Positions 26,051 through 35,073 of a stretch of DNA of 64,000 nt are shown here, in pieces (position 1 is the first letter of the stretch; each line of letters begins with the position of its first letter). Source of the DNA: Kutzneria buriramensis (GTDB lineage Bacteria; Actinomycetota; Actinomycetes; Mycobacteriales; Pseudonocardiaceae); NCBI RefSeq assembly GCF_043575855.1, contig NZ_CP144375.1:11036001-11100000 (forward strand). Reading direction: 5' to 3'. The notes under the pieces were generated by a model. That model had not been told where the DNA came from. It saw only the letters and a list, made by a program, of their open reading frames with translations, and did not search any database. The position numbers and the translations under genes are program-made.

Positions 26051-27217
26051 TCAGTAGGCGGTGACCACCGGAGAGGCGCCGTCGGCCGGCTCCCCAGAGG
26101 ACAATGACTCTGTCTCGGCGATGCGCATGGCCTCCTCGATCAGCGTCTCCACGATCTGGTGCTCCGGCACCGTCTTGACGACCTGGCCCTTGACGAAGAT
26201 CTGCCCCTTGCCGTTGCCCGACGCCACGCCCAGGTCGGCCTCGCGGGCCTCGCCGGGGCCGTTGACGACGCAGCCCATCACCGCGACCCGCAGCGGCACC
26301 TCCATGCCCTCCAGGCCGGCGGTGACCTCCTCGGCCAGCTTGTACACGTCCACCTGAGCCCGCCCGCACGACGGGCAGGACACGATCTCCAGCTTGCGCG
26401 GGCGCAGGTTCAGCGACTGCAGGATCTGCGTGCCGACCTTGATCTCCTCCACCGGCGGCGCCGACAGCGACACCCGGATGGTGTCGCCGATGCCCTGGCG
26501 CAGCAGCGCGCCGAAGGCCACCGCCGACTTGATCGTGCCCTGAAACGCCGGACCGGCCTCGGTCACGCCCAGGTGCAGCGGGTAGTCGCAGGACTCGGCC
26601 AACAGCTCGTAGGCCCGGACCATGACCACCGGGTCGTTGTGCTTGACCGAGATCTTGATGTCGTGGAAGTCGTGCTCGGCGAACAGCGAGGCCTCCCACA
26701 GCGCCGACTCGACCAGCGCCTCCGGGGTGGCCTTGCCGTGCTTCTGCAACAACCTGGGGTCCAGGGAGCCGGCGTTGACGCCGATCCGGATCGGCGTGCC
26801 GTGGTCCTTGGCGGCCTGCGCGATCTCGCGGACCTTGTCGTCGAACTTCTTGATGTTGCCCGGGTTCACCCGGACCGCGGCGCAGCCGGCCTCGATCGCG
26901 GCGAACACGTACTTGGGCTGGAAGTGGATGTCGGCGATGACCGGGATCGAGGACTTCTTGGCGATCGCCGGCAGCGCGTCGGCGTCGTCCTGGGACGGGC
27001 AGGCCACGCGGACGATGTCGCAGCCGGCGGCGGTCAGCTCGGCGATCTGCTGGAGCGTCGAGTTGACGTCGGCGGTGAGTGTGGTGGTCATGGACTGCAC
27101 GGAGACGGGGTAGTCACTGCCGACGCCGACCGAGCCGACGCGCAGCTGCCGGGTCCGGCGCCGCTCGCTCAACACCGGCGGCGGAGTCGCAGGCATACCA
27201 AGCGCGATCCGGGACAT
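26051..27217 (-). CDS. ispG: 4-hydroxy-3-methylbut-2-enyl diphosphate synthase
   Basis: A 388-residue MEP-pathway enzyme (GcpE) that converts methylerythritol cyclodiphosphate to HMBPP with a 4Fe-4S cluster. Visible: SVQSMTTTLTADVN near the start, IPVIADIHFQPKYVFAA in the TIM barrel, and cluster cysteines in VSCPSCGR and MGCVVNGPGEA in the C-terminal domain. ATG 27217 overlaps the last base of the dxs stop (TGATG), so translation is coupled. Together with dxs and ispH it forms a three-gene precursor operon beside the terpenoid genes, probably an extra, pathway-dedicated copy. Confidence 0.95.
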   Translation of the reverse strand: MSRIALGMPATPPPVLSERRRTRQLRVGSVGVGSDYPVSVQSMTTTLTADVNSTLQQIAELTAAGCDIVRVACPSQDDADALPAIAKKSSIPVIADIHFQPKYVFAAIEAGCAAVRVNPGNIKKFDDKVREIAQAAKDHGTPIRIGVNAGSLDPRLLQKHGKATPEALVESALWEASLFAEHDFHDIKISVKHNDPVVMVRAYELLAESCDYPLHLGVTEAGPAFQGTIKSAVAFGALLRQGIGDTIRVSLSAPPVEEIKVGTQILQSLNLRPRKLEIVSCPSCGRAQVDVYKLAEEVTAGLEGMEVPLRVAVMGCVVNGPGEAREADLGVASGNGKGQIFVKGQVVKTVPEHQIVETLIEEAMRIAETESLSSGEPADGASPVVTAY

Positions 27218-29022
27218 CACCGGGTTCCCTCCCGTTCGGTCGGCTGTCGTGCCGCCAAGCCACGCTGCAGCGTCAGCGTGGTGTCGGCGATGGCGGCGGC
27301 CGTGAGGCCGTGATCGGCGAGAATGGCCGATCGATCCCCGTGTGACAGAAAGCTGCGGGGCAGTCCGATGCTCCGCACCGGTGTCCACACCTGTGCGTCG
27401 GTGCACGCCTGCGCCAGTGCCGCCCCGACGCCTCCCGTTCGCACGCCGTCCTCGACGGAGATCACCAGGCGGTGCCGGGACGCGAGATGGACCAGGGTCG
27501 GATTCACCGGCAGCAGCCAGCGCGGATCGACGACAGTCACCCCGATGTCGTTGTCGCTGAGCGATTCCGCCGCCTGGATCGCGGGGCCGGCGAGCACGCC
27601 GGTGGACACGAGCAGGACGTCGAGCGGCCGGGACCGGCTGCGGTACAGGATGTCCAGACCGTCCATCCGGTTGAGCGCGGCGATCGCCGGCCCGGCTTTC
27701 GCCTTCGGGAAACGCAGCGCGGTGGGGCCGTCCGTCGTGCGCACCGCCTCTCCCAGCAGCGCGGCGAGTTCGACGGTGTCACGCGGCGCCGCGACGCGCA
27801 TGCCCGGCACCGCCCCCAGCAGGGCGAGGTCCCACATGCCGTGGTGGCTGGCGCCGTCCGGGCCGGTGATCCCCGCGCGGTCCAGGACGAACGTCACCGG
27901 CAGCCGGTGCAGCGCCACGTCCATCATGACCTGGTCGACCGCCCGGTTGAGGAACGTGGCGTACAGGCACACCACCGGATGCAGGCCGCCCATGGCCAGC
28001 CCCGCCGCGCTGGTCACCGCGTGCTGCTCGGCGATGCCCACGTCGAAGTGGCGGTCCGGAAACCGCTCGGCGAACCGGCCCAGGCCGACCGGGTGCGACA
28101 TCGCGGCGGTCAGCGCGACCACCTCGGGGTGCGCCTCGGCGATGTCGACCAGCGCCGCGCCGAACGAGTCGGTCCACGTGGCGGATCCGCCGGCGGGAGG
28201 GCGGCCGGTCGCCGGATCGAACGGACCGACGCCGTGCATGTGGTCGGCCCGATCGTTCTCCGCCGGAACGTAGCCGCGTCCCTTCTCCGTGACGCAGTGG
28301 ACCACCGCCGGTCGGTTCCGTGTCGCGGCCTCGCGGCACGCCTGCTCGACGGCGGCGATGTCATGCCCGTCGACCGGCCCCACATAGTCGAGTCCCAGCG
28401 TGGTGAACAGGTTCGTGCCGTGGTGCCGGCCGTGCCGCAGTGCGGCGAGGTGCTCGGCGACGCCGCCGACGGTGGGGTCGTAGGAGCGCCCGTTGTCGTT
28501 GAGGACGACGATGACCCGCCCGCCGCCGCCACCCAGATTGTTCATGGCTTCCCAGGCCATGCCGCCGGTCAGCGCGCCGTCGCCGATCACCGAGACCACG
28601 CGGCGATCCGGTTCACCGCGCAGCCGCAGGGCCTTGTCCAGTCCGTCCGAATAGGACAGTGAGGTGGAGGCGTGGGAGTTCTCCACGTGGTCGTGCGGCG
28701 ACTCGACGCGCATCGGGTAGCCGGACAGGCCACCCGCCGCCCGCAAGGTGTCGAACGCGAACCGCCTGCCGGTGAGTACCTTGTGGACATAGGACTGGTG
28801 GCCGGTGTCGAACACGATGCGGTCGGCCGGCGAGTCGAACACCCGGTGCAGGGCGATGGTCAGCTCGACGACGCCGAGGTTCGGGCCGAGGTGGCCGCCG
28901 GTGGCGCTGACCGTGTCGACGAGGAAGTCTCGGATCTCCGCCGCGAGCGCGGGCAGCTGGTCGGGGTGCAACTCCTTGAGGCGCGCCGGACTCGTGACGC
29001 GACTGAGCAAAGTGGACGTCAT
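27217..29022 (-). CDS. dxs: 1-deoxy-D-xylulose-5-phosphate synthase
   Basis: A 601-residue thiamine-diphosphate enzyme making DXP from pyruvate and glyceraldehyde 3-phosphate, the flux-setting step of the MEP pathway. Motifs: FDTGHQSYVHKVLTGR, the TPP/Mg motif GDGALTGGMAWEAMNN and the transketolase-type DRAGITGPDGASHHGMWD, then the C-terminal transketolase domain. It is slightly shorter than housekeeping DXS (about 620-640). ATG 29022 overlaps the ispH stop by four bases, and its stop touches ispG. Confidence 0.95.
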   Translation of the reverse strand: MTSTLLSRVTSPARLKELHPDQLPALAAEIRDFLVDTVSATGGHLGPNLGVVELTIALHRVFDSPADRIVFDTGHQSYVHKVLTGRRFAFDTLRAAGGLSGYPMRVESPHDHVENSHASTSLSYSDGLDKALRLRGEPDRRVVSVIGDGALTGGMAWEAMNNLGGGGGRVIVVLNDNGRSYDPTVGGVAEHLAALRHGRHHGTNLFTTLGLDYVGPVDGHDIAAVEQACREAATRNRPAVVHCVTEKGRGYVPAENDRADHMHGVGPFDPATGRPPAGGSATWTDSFGAALVDIAEAHPEVVALTAAMSHPVGLGRFAERFPDRHFDVGIAEQHAVTSAAGLAMGGLHPVVCLYATFLNRAVDQVMMDVALHRLPVTFVLDRAGITGPDGASHHGMWDLALLGAVPGMRVAAPRDTVELAALLGEAVRTTDGPTALRFPKAKAGPAIAALNRMDGLDILYRSRSRPLDVLLVSTGVLAGPAIQAAESLSDNDIGVTVVDPRWLLPVNPTLVHLASRHRLVISVEDGVRTGGVGAALAQACTDAQVWTPVRSIGLPRSFLSHGDRSAILADHGLTAAAIADTTLTLQRGLAARQPTEREGTR

Positions 29023-30038
29023 GCGGGTTCACCTGCCGCGGTGGGCGAGCCGTCGGCCGGTCGGGGCTCGGCGCCGCGAACCGCCGGCGGCAGGTCGAAG
29101 TGAACCGTCTCGCGGGTGAGCTCGCGCTCCTCCACGGTCACGGGACCGAGCGTGCGCAACACGGTGATCACCTCCGTGACCAGTTCGGGCGGTGCCGAAG
29201 CGCCTGCGGTGAGTCCTATCGTGCGCACGCCTTCGAGCCACTCCGGCCGGATGTCGCTCGCACGGTCGATCAGCTCGGCCGGGGTGCCCTGGCGGCGGGA
29301 GAGTTCGACGAGGCGGACCGAGTTGGAGGAGTTCGGGGAGCCGACGACCAGGACGAGGTCGGCGTCGTCGAGGATCGCGTCGAGCGCGTGTTGCCGATTC
29401 GTGGTGGCGTAGCAGATGTCCTCCGACGCCGGCTCGTGCAGGAGCGGGAATCTCGCGCGCAGGGCGTCCACCACCTCGGTGGTCTCGTCCACCGCGAGTG
29501 TCGTCTGCGTGAGGTAGGAGATGCGACCGGGATCGGCCGGCGACAGGCGCTGGACGTCGTCGGCCGTCTCGACCAGGACGATGGACTCGGGCGCCTCGCC
29601 GAGAGTGCCCTCGACCTCCTCGTGTCCGGCGTGACCGATGAGCACGATCGTGTCGGCTCGGGCCGCGTAGCGCCGCGCCTTGGCGTGGACCCTGGCGACC
29701 AGCGGGCAGGTGCCGTCGATGACGTCGAGGCCGCGGCGCGCCGCCTCCTGGCGCACGGCAGGGGAGACCCCGTGCGCGGAGAACACCACCGTCGCGCCGG
29801 CCGGAACTTCGTTCAACTCCTGGACGAAGACGGCGCCTCGTTGCGACAGATCCTCGACGACGGTGGCGTTGTGCACGATCTGCTTGCGGACGTAGACCGG
29901 GGCGCCACGGGACTCGAGAGTCCGCTCGACGATTTCGATGGCCCGCTCGACGCCGGCGCAGAACGACCGCGGACCGGCCAGGAGGACGTGACGGCGGTCG
30001 CCCCCCTTCGGATGGTTGTCCGCACTCAGCTTTGTCAT
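29019..30038 (-). CDS. ispH: 4-hydroxy-3-methylbut-2-enyl diphosphate reductase
   Basis: A 339-residue 4Fe-4S enzyme (LytB) giving IPP and DMAPP, the last MEP step. The three cluster cysteines are in PRSFCAGVERA, DGTCPLVARVH and SEDICYATTNR; VVGSPNSSNSVRL and the GLTAGASAPPELV motif are also present. First gene of the minus-strand operon ispH-dxs-ispG, divergent from the PTS genes. Placement next to prenyltransferases argues for dedicated isoprenoid supply. Confidence 0.95.
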   Translation of the reverse strand: MTKLSADNHPKGGDRRHVLLAGPRSFCAGVERAIEIVERTLESRGAPVYVRKQIVHNATVVEDLSQRGAVFVQELNEVPAGATVVFSAHGVSPAVRQEAARRGLDVIDGTCPLVARVHAKARRYAARADTIVLIGHAGHEEVEGTLGEAPESIVLVETADDVQRLSPADPGRISYLTQTTLAVDETTEVVDALRARFPLLHEPASEDICYATTNRQHALDAILDDADLVLVVGSPNSSNSVRLVELSRRQGTPAELIDRASDIRPEWLEGVRTIGLTAGASAPPELVTEVITVLRTLGPVTVEERELTRETVHFDLPPAVRGAEPRPADGSPTAAGEPA

Positions 30039-30327
30039 GCGTCCATGGTCACGGCGGGGCGGGGACGGCCCAGCCGCGCGCCGGGCGACGGTCCCGTGCG
30101 ATCACCTGGCTGTGCCCTTTCCGGAGGTTCGAAAGTGGTGCGGAAGCGCGGCACTTCCGGCGACGAGGGGGACTCGCGAGGGTTTCCCCCCTGCCGGACC
30201 GCCCGATGGGTGGGACGACTCGCCGCCAGGCGGTGACACTGCAGCATTTTCGGCAGCGAACACACGTGTCCGCCTGCTTTCGGCGATCGGTGCGGCACGC
30301 CGTCGGACACCGAGCGAGGGGCGACCA
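30039..30327. other. Divergent promoter region ispH / PTS
   Basis: A 289-bp gap between the divergent ispH and PTS IIC genes. It must contain the promoter of the MEP operon. A perfect 8-bp palindrome ACACGTGT lies at 30262-30269, a possible regulator site. No coding potential recognised. Confidence 0.45.
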
Positions 30328-31440
30328 ATGACCGCACCACCGGACGTGGCCGACAGAACGGCCGACAGCCGCATCGCCAGGATCCGCGTCGCGGCACAGC
30401 GTTTCGGCGGAAGCCTGGCCGCGATGGTGATGCCGAACATCGGCGCCTTCATCGCGTGGGGGCTGCTCACGGCGCTGTTCGCCCCGAACGGCTGGCTGCC
30501 GGATCCCACGCTCGCCGCCCTGGTGAAACCGGCGATCACCTATCTGCTGCCGGTGCTGATCGGGGCGAGCGGCGGCCGGCTCGTGCACGGCCACCGAGGC
30601 GCGGTCGTCGGTGCGGTGGCGACGATCGGCCTCGCCGTGGGAACCGCCGTGCCGGTGTTCTTCGGGGCCATGATCGTCGGTCCGCTCGCGGCGTACCTGC
30701 TCAGGGCGTTCGACCGGACGCTCGGTTCCCGGGTCCGGCCCGGGTTCCGGATGCTGGTGGACAACTACAGCTCCGGCGTGCTGGGCGGCGCGATGGCAGT
30801 CGCCGGCATGGTGGTCGTGGGGCCCGCGGTGCAGGCGGTGACCGTGTGGCTGGGCAACGGTGTGCAGCTGCTGCTGGACCACCACGTGCTGCCGCTGGCC
30901 TCGGCCGTCATCGAGCCGGCCAAGGTGCTGTTCCTCAACAACGCCGTCAATCACGGCGTGCTGGGGCCGATCGGCGCGGCCCAGGCCGCGGCGCACGGCA
31001 AGGCCATCGAGTTCCTGATGGAGACGAACCCGGGCCCCGGCCTGGGCGTGCTGCTGGCCTGCCTCGTGTTCGGGCCGCGGTCGATGCGGCCGACCGTGCC
31101 GGGAGCGATCGTGATCCACTTCTTCGGCGGCATCCACGAGATCTACTTCCCGTACGTGCTGGCCCGCCCGCGCCTGCTGCTGGCGGCCATCGCCGGCGGC
31201 GCGGTGGGGATACTGACGTTGGTGATCACGGATGCGGGCACCATCGCCACGCCCTCGCCCGGAAGCATCATCGCGGTGCTCGCGGTCACCCCGAAAGGCG
31301 GCTACCTCGGCGTGCTGGCCGGCGTGACGGTCGCCGCCGCCACGTCGTTCGCCGTGGGATCGGCGCTGCTGGGATTCGGCCGGGCGGAGCGAAACACCGA
31401 TGACACCGACCTGCGGGAGTGCCGACGTGCGGACGATTGA
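30328..31440 (+). CDS. PTS mannitol-type transporter, EIIC membrane component
   Basis: A 370-residue polytopic membrane protein of the mannitol/fructose PTS family. Visible: N-terminal RFGGSLAAMVMPNIGAFIAWGLLTALF, LVDNYSSGVLGGAMAVAG, the NNAVNHGVLGPIGA segment and the GGIHEIYFPYVL substrate-site motif. It imports and, with IIB and IIA, phosphorylates a hexitol-type sugar. ATG 30328 follows GCGAGGGG. The IIB gene overlaps its end and IIA follows. General PTS proteins (EI, HPr) and a polyol-phosphate dehydrogenase are not in the window, so the substrate remains open. Confidence 0.88.
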   Translation: MTAPPDVADRTADSRIARIRVAAQRFGGSLAAMVMPNIGAFIAWGLLTALFAPNGWLPDPTLAALVKPAITYLLPVLIGASGGRLVHGHRGAVVGAVATIGLAVGTAVPVFFGAMIVGPLAAYLLRAFDRTLGSRVRPGFRMLVDNYSSGVLGGAMAVAGMVVVGPAVQAVTVWLGNGVQLLLDHHVLPLASAVIEPAKVLFLNNAVNHGVLGPIGAAQAAAHGKAIEFLMETNPGPGLGVLLACLVFGPRSMRPTVPGAIVIHFFGGIHEIYFPYVLARPRLLLAAIAGGAVGILTLVITDAGTIATPSPGSIIAVLAVTPKGGYLGVLAGVTVAAATSFAVGSALLGFGRAERNTDDTDLRECRRADD

Positions 31441-31735
31441 CGGCGCGAAGGTGCGCAAAGTGGTCGTCGCGTGCGACGCGGGCATGGGCAGCAGCGTGCT
31501 GGTGGCGTCGCAATTGTCCGAAACGCTGGCCAGGTACGCGGTTTCTGTCCAGCACGCGTCGATCAACGAGATTCCCGACGACGCGGATGTCGTGGTGTGC
31601 CAGGAGGCCCTGGTCGTACGGACCAGGCGGGCCGTCCCGGACAGGGTGGTGCTCGGATTCCGGCTCTTCCTGGGGGATCCGGCGTTCGCCCGGTTGGCGC
31701 GGGCGATCAGGGACGGGGTGCTTCTTGCTGGCTGA
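31427..31735 (+). CDS. PTS EIIB component
   Basis: A 102-residue cytoplasmic phosphocarrier with the PTS_IIB P-loop VVACDAGMGSS; the Cys is the phosphorylation site. The C-terminal part VVLGFRLFLGDPAFARL resembles mannitol IIB domains. GTG 31427 gives a 14-base overlap with IIC; ATG 31400 is an in-frame alternative with a longer overlap. It relays phosphate from IIA to the sugar bound by IIC. Confidence 0.85.
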   Translation: MRTIDGAKVRKVVVACDAGMGSSVLVASQLSETLARYAVSVQHASINEIPDDADVVVCQEALVVRTRRAVPDRVVLGFRLFLGDPAFARLARAIRDGVLLAG

Positions 31736-32273
31736 CAACGGCATTCTGACCACCGACACGGTCCGGCTGGGCGTGACCGCGAGGGACAAGGCCGACGCGA
31801 TCGACCAGTGCGGCGCGGTGCTGGTCGAGGTGGGGGCCGTCGACCTGCCGTATGTCGCGGCGATGCACGAGCGCGAGCGCACGGTGTCGACCTTCGTGGG
31901 CCAGGGCACGGCAATTCCGCACGGCAGCGCCGCGGCTCGCCAGCACGTGCGGCGGACGGCCGTCGCCGTGTTGCAGTTCCCCCATGGCGTGGACTGGGAC
32001 GGCGACCACGTGTCGATCTGCGTCGCGATCGCCGCCGACGGCGACGAGCACAGTCACCTGCTGTCCACGCTGGCCACGATGCTGCTGGACGAGCGGCGGA
32101 TCACCGAGCTGCGACACGCCCGCGACGCCGCGTCCGTGATCAGCTCGTTCCTGCCCCAGGACGTCAGGTCGGATACGCGCCCGTCAGTATCGCGGTCGCG
32201 AGTTCCACCCTGGACCGGTAGCCGGTCCGCTGGAACAGCCGACTCAGCCTGCCTTCCACACCTTTCTCGCTGA
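31725..32273 (+). CDS. PTS EIIA component with extended C-terminus
   Basis: A PTS_IIA type 2 domain (fructose/mannitol class) of about 145 residues with the phospho-His in GQGTAIPHGS and a terminal ASVISSFL helix. It starts at TTG 31725 (GGACGGGG upstream) inside the end of IIB. The frame continues for about 35 further residues of low-complexity Ser/Arg sequence and overlaps the converging LAL gene by 110 bp, so the annotated C-terminus is probably a non-functional extension after loss of an earlier stop. Confidence 0.82.
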   Translation: MLADNGILTTDTVRLGVTARDKADAIDQCGAVLVEVGAVDLPYVAAMHERERTVSTFVGQGTAIPHGSAAARQHVRRTAVAVLQFPHGVDWDGDHVSICVAIAADGDEHSHLLSTLATMLLDERRITELRHARDAASVISSFLPQDVRSDTRPSVSRSRVPPWTGSRSAGTADSACLPHLSR

Positions 32274-34890
32274 TCTGCAGCACCGTGGCCAGCTGTCGGT
32301 TGCTGAGCCCCTCGGTGACCAACGTGGCGAGCAGCCGCTCGCTCTCGGCCACGGTCGCGTTGCGGTCGCCGACGGTGACCTCGAGCGCGCGCATCACGTG
32401 GCGCAGTCGGACGCGCGGCAGCAGCGCGCCCAGTTCGCCGTACAGCTCGTACGCCTCATGGAGCAGTTTCTTGCTCGCCAGTCCCTGGCTGGCGACGTCG
32501 ACCAAGGTGCCGGCCATCTCGAAGAGCTGTCCTCTTTCCCGCACCAGTCGCACGACCGCCGCGCCGGCGCTCCGATCGTGGTACGCGATCGCCTGCGCCA
32601 GCAGGTGGTTGCGGCGCGCGCGATCGGTGCCGAGTCGGTCGGCGATCGGGCCGATCTCGTCCGCGCACCGCCGGGCGGCCGCCACGTCGCCACCGGCCAG
32701 CTCCCGCTCGCACAGGTGAAGCCACAACTCGTCGGTGCCGATCACCAACCCCTGCTCGGACGCCGTTGTCAGCCGGTCGACCAACAGCTGCCGCGCGCCG
32801 TCGCTCGCGTCGAGAATCTCGGCGAGTTCGGCTTCGGGCACGCCGAGCAGGTGGGTGAGGATCGGCTGCTCCGCCACCGCCTGGTCGATCATCGTGCGTG
32901 CCTGCGTGAGCCGGCCCCTCGCGGTGAGAATCGTCGCCAGCTCGCGGACCATGGTCGTGTGCGCGGGAACGTAGCCGAGCGTGGAGCCGGTCGCCAGCGG
33001 GAGCCGGGCCAGCTCCAGCGCGTCGTCCCAGCGTCCCGCCAGGCTGGCCTCGATGGCCTGGTCGGCCAGGGGGCGCCGCTCGGTCACGGGCATGTGCGTC
33101 GCCAGCAGCCGCTGGGCCCGGCCCAGTTCGCCGAGAACCATCAGAATCCGGGCCAGTTGGAGCAGCAGCCCGAGCAGGTTGCGCTCCCCGTCGAAGAACT
33201 GACCGGCGGTCGGATTCGCCACCAGCGCGTCGAATTCGGTCACCCGGCCGAGGAACGCGGCGGTGCACGTGCTGGAGAGCATGCCGAACGCGACGACTGT
33301 GCCGCTGCCGGACGACCAGATCCGCCGGGTTGCCGTGAAGGTTTCGTCCGCCTCGCGGAACCGGCCCAGTGCGCACTGCGCGGTGGCCCGGATGAGCACG
33401 CGGTGCTGGTCCGAACCGGGTAGCGACGCCCAGTCGTGCGACGCGATCGCTTCCAGCGCCTCGACGTCGCGGGTGCCCAGCAGCGACACGACGTAGATGA
33501 TCTCCAGTTCCAGCACGGCGTCCGACGACAGATGGCCGACCGGGCCGGCGAAGAGGGTTCTGGCGCTGGCCAACGCGCGGTCGAACATCATGTGCAGGCA
33601 ACTGGTGGCGGCGTGCAGGAGCAACACCGTGGCCCGTTGGGCGGAATCGGTCACCAGGTCGGCCGCGGCCGCCAGCCAGCGCTCGGCGTGATAGCCGTCG
33701 TCGACCATGGCCGCGGCGCCCCGTGCCAGCAGCTCCTTGGCCGATCGTTCGGAATCGACCAGTTTGCCCGCGTTCACCAGCTGCTGCGGCAGGTAGCAGG
33801 GGTCCGCGCACGTCGCGTCGCCGGCCCAGAGCGCGGTGACGGCCGACTGGGCGAGCTGGCGTCGTTCGTAGGGGCCGTGGCACGAGGTCAGGCACGTGGC
33901 GAGCAGCGGCACCCGGAAACGCCAGCTCCCCGGCGTCGGGCCGGGTCGCACCACACCGTCGGCCCGCAGCGCGCGGAGCACGTCGACGACCTCGCCCTCG
34001 CTGACGCCCACTGCCGCGGCGATCAGGCCGGGAGCCGCGGCGCCCAGCGGATACAGCACCGCCAGCGCCTTGACCACCGACCAGCCGGGCTGCGCCAGCC
34101 ACCGCAGATGGTCGAACACCGGATGGTCGGCGGGTAGCTCCGGCGGTTGGCTCGGGCTCGCCAGACAGGCGTGCCGTTGCGTCACCCGCAGCGAGCCGGC
34201 CCGCTGGTAGCCCTGCACGGTCGCGAGCACGGCCGCGGGGACTCCTCGGCTGTGCCGGTGCACAGCCGAGGTCAACTCGGGTGTGGGGGTGGCCCGAAGC
34301 AGATCGGTGAGCAGCGCCGCGACCACTGCCCGGCCCAGCGGCCGCAGCCCGACCACCTGCCCGGTACCGGTTTCGCGCATTCGGTCCACAGTGGACCGAT
34401 CGTCGCCGGTGGGCGACCTGAACGCGCCGACGAATCTGGTCGACGAGCCGGTCAGCGTGCGGACCAAGGACGTCACGACGGCCACCGAACTGTGGTCGGC
34501 CCAGTGGAGATCGTCCAGGAAGACCACCAGGTTGTCGCGACCGGCCAGCGCAGCCGCCAGGGCCGTGGTCAGCTGGCCGGCCGTGCCTGCCGCGGGATCG
34601 GCGCCGTCGCTGTCACCGCCAGTGGTGGCCAGTTCCGCCGAGAGGCGGGACGCCACCGCGTACGGACGGTGCCGATCGTTCTGCGCCACCCGGAGGCTCA
34701 GGGTGGCCATCCCCTGTTCGGCGACCCGCTCGCGAACCCTGGCGAGCACGGCGGTCCGCCCGATGCCGGTCGGTCCGGTGACCAGGATCATCGGCGGCGC
34801 CGTCGGCGAACGGACGGTCGCCACGATGTGGTCGACGACGTGGTCCCGGCCGAAAAGCGGTCCGGGCTCGGCGACGTTCGTGGGCGTCAC
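32164..34890 (-). CDS. Large LuxR-family (LAL) ATP-binding transcriptional regulator
   Basis: A 908-residue regulator: N-terminal P-loop ATPase with Walker A GPTGIGRTAVLARV (about 38-50) and Walker B LVVFLDDLHWAD, a long helical TPR-like middle (250-830) and a C-terminal LuxR helix-turn-helix in VTEGLSNRQLATVLQISEKGVEGRLSRLF. The usual Walker Lys is Arg (GIGRT rather than GIGKT), so ATP hydrolysis may be impaired. GTG start at 34890. It is divergent from a second LAL gene and overlaps the PTS IIA tail. Candidate activator of the PTS genes or of the terpenoid cluster. Confidence 0.9.
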   Translation of the reverse strand: MTPTNVAEPGPLFGRDHVVDHIVATVRSPTAPPMILVTGPTGIGRTAVLARVRERVAEQGMATLSLRVAQNDRHRPYAVASRLSAELATTGGDSDGADPAAGTAGQLTTALAAALAGRDNLVVFLDDLHWADHSSVAVVTSLVRTLTGSSTRFVGAFRSPTGDDRSTVDRMRETGTGQVVGLRPLGRAVVAALLTDLLRATPTPELTSAVHRHSRGVPAAVLATVQGYQRAGSLRVTQRHACLASPSQPPELPADHPVFDHLRWLAQPGWSVVKALAVLYPLGAAAPGLIAAAVGVSEGEVVDVLRALRADGVVRPGPTPGSWRFRVPLLATCLTSCHGPYERRQLAQSAVTALWAGDATCADPCYLPQQLVNAGKLVDSERSAKELLARGAAAMVDDGYHAERWLAAAADLVTDSAQRATVLLLHAATSCLHMMFDRALASARTLFAGPVGHLSSDAVLELEIIYVVSLLGTRDVEALEAIASHDWASLPGSDQHRVLIRATAQCALGRFREADETFTATRRIWSSGSGTVVAFGMLSSTCTAAFLGRVTEFDALVANPTAGQFFDGERNLLGLLLQLARILMVLGELGRAQRLLATHMPVTERRPLADQAIEASLAGRWDDALELARLPLATGSTLGYVPAHTTMVRELATILTARGRLTQARTMIDQAVAEQPILTHLLGVPEAELAEILDASDGARQLLVDRLTTASEQGLVIGTDELWLHLCERELAGGDVAAARRCADEIGPIADRLGTDRARRNHLLAQAIAYHDRSAGAAVVRLVRERGQLFEMAGTLVDVASQGLASKKLLHEAYELYGELGALLPRVRLRHVMRALEVTVGDRNATVAESERLLATLVTEGLSNRQLATVLQISEKGVEGRLSRLFQRTGYRSRVELATAILTGAYPT

Positions 34891-35073
34891 CCCAAATCCT
34901 CACGCTCACCAGGAGTCATGGACAACCGCGAAACGATAGCAATCGGCCGGCCCGAACGTGGCGGAGCCACGCTTTCTTGCCCGGGATTACCTGTGATTGC
35001 TGCGAAGGCCGACGCGCGTGACTAGTGTTCCGCTTGCGTCACGTTGCACTTCTTGACAACGCTTGGGGGAGCG
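34891..35073. promoter_or_regulatory. Divergent promoter region of two LAL regulator genes
   Basis: The 183-bp gap between the two divergent LAL genes is locally less GC-rich and ends in TTGACAACGCTTGGGGGAGCG before ATG 35074, the GGGGGA being the ribosome site. TTGACA at 35053-35058 looks like a -35 box but is too close to the start codon to serve this gene with a normal leader. Confidence 0.4.
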
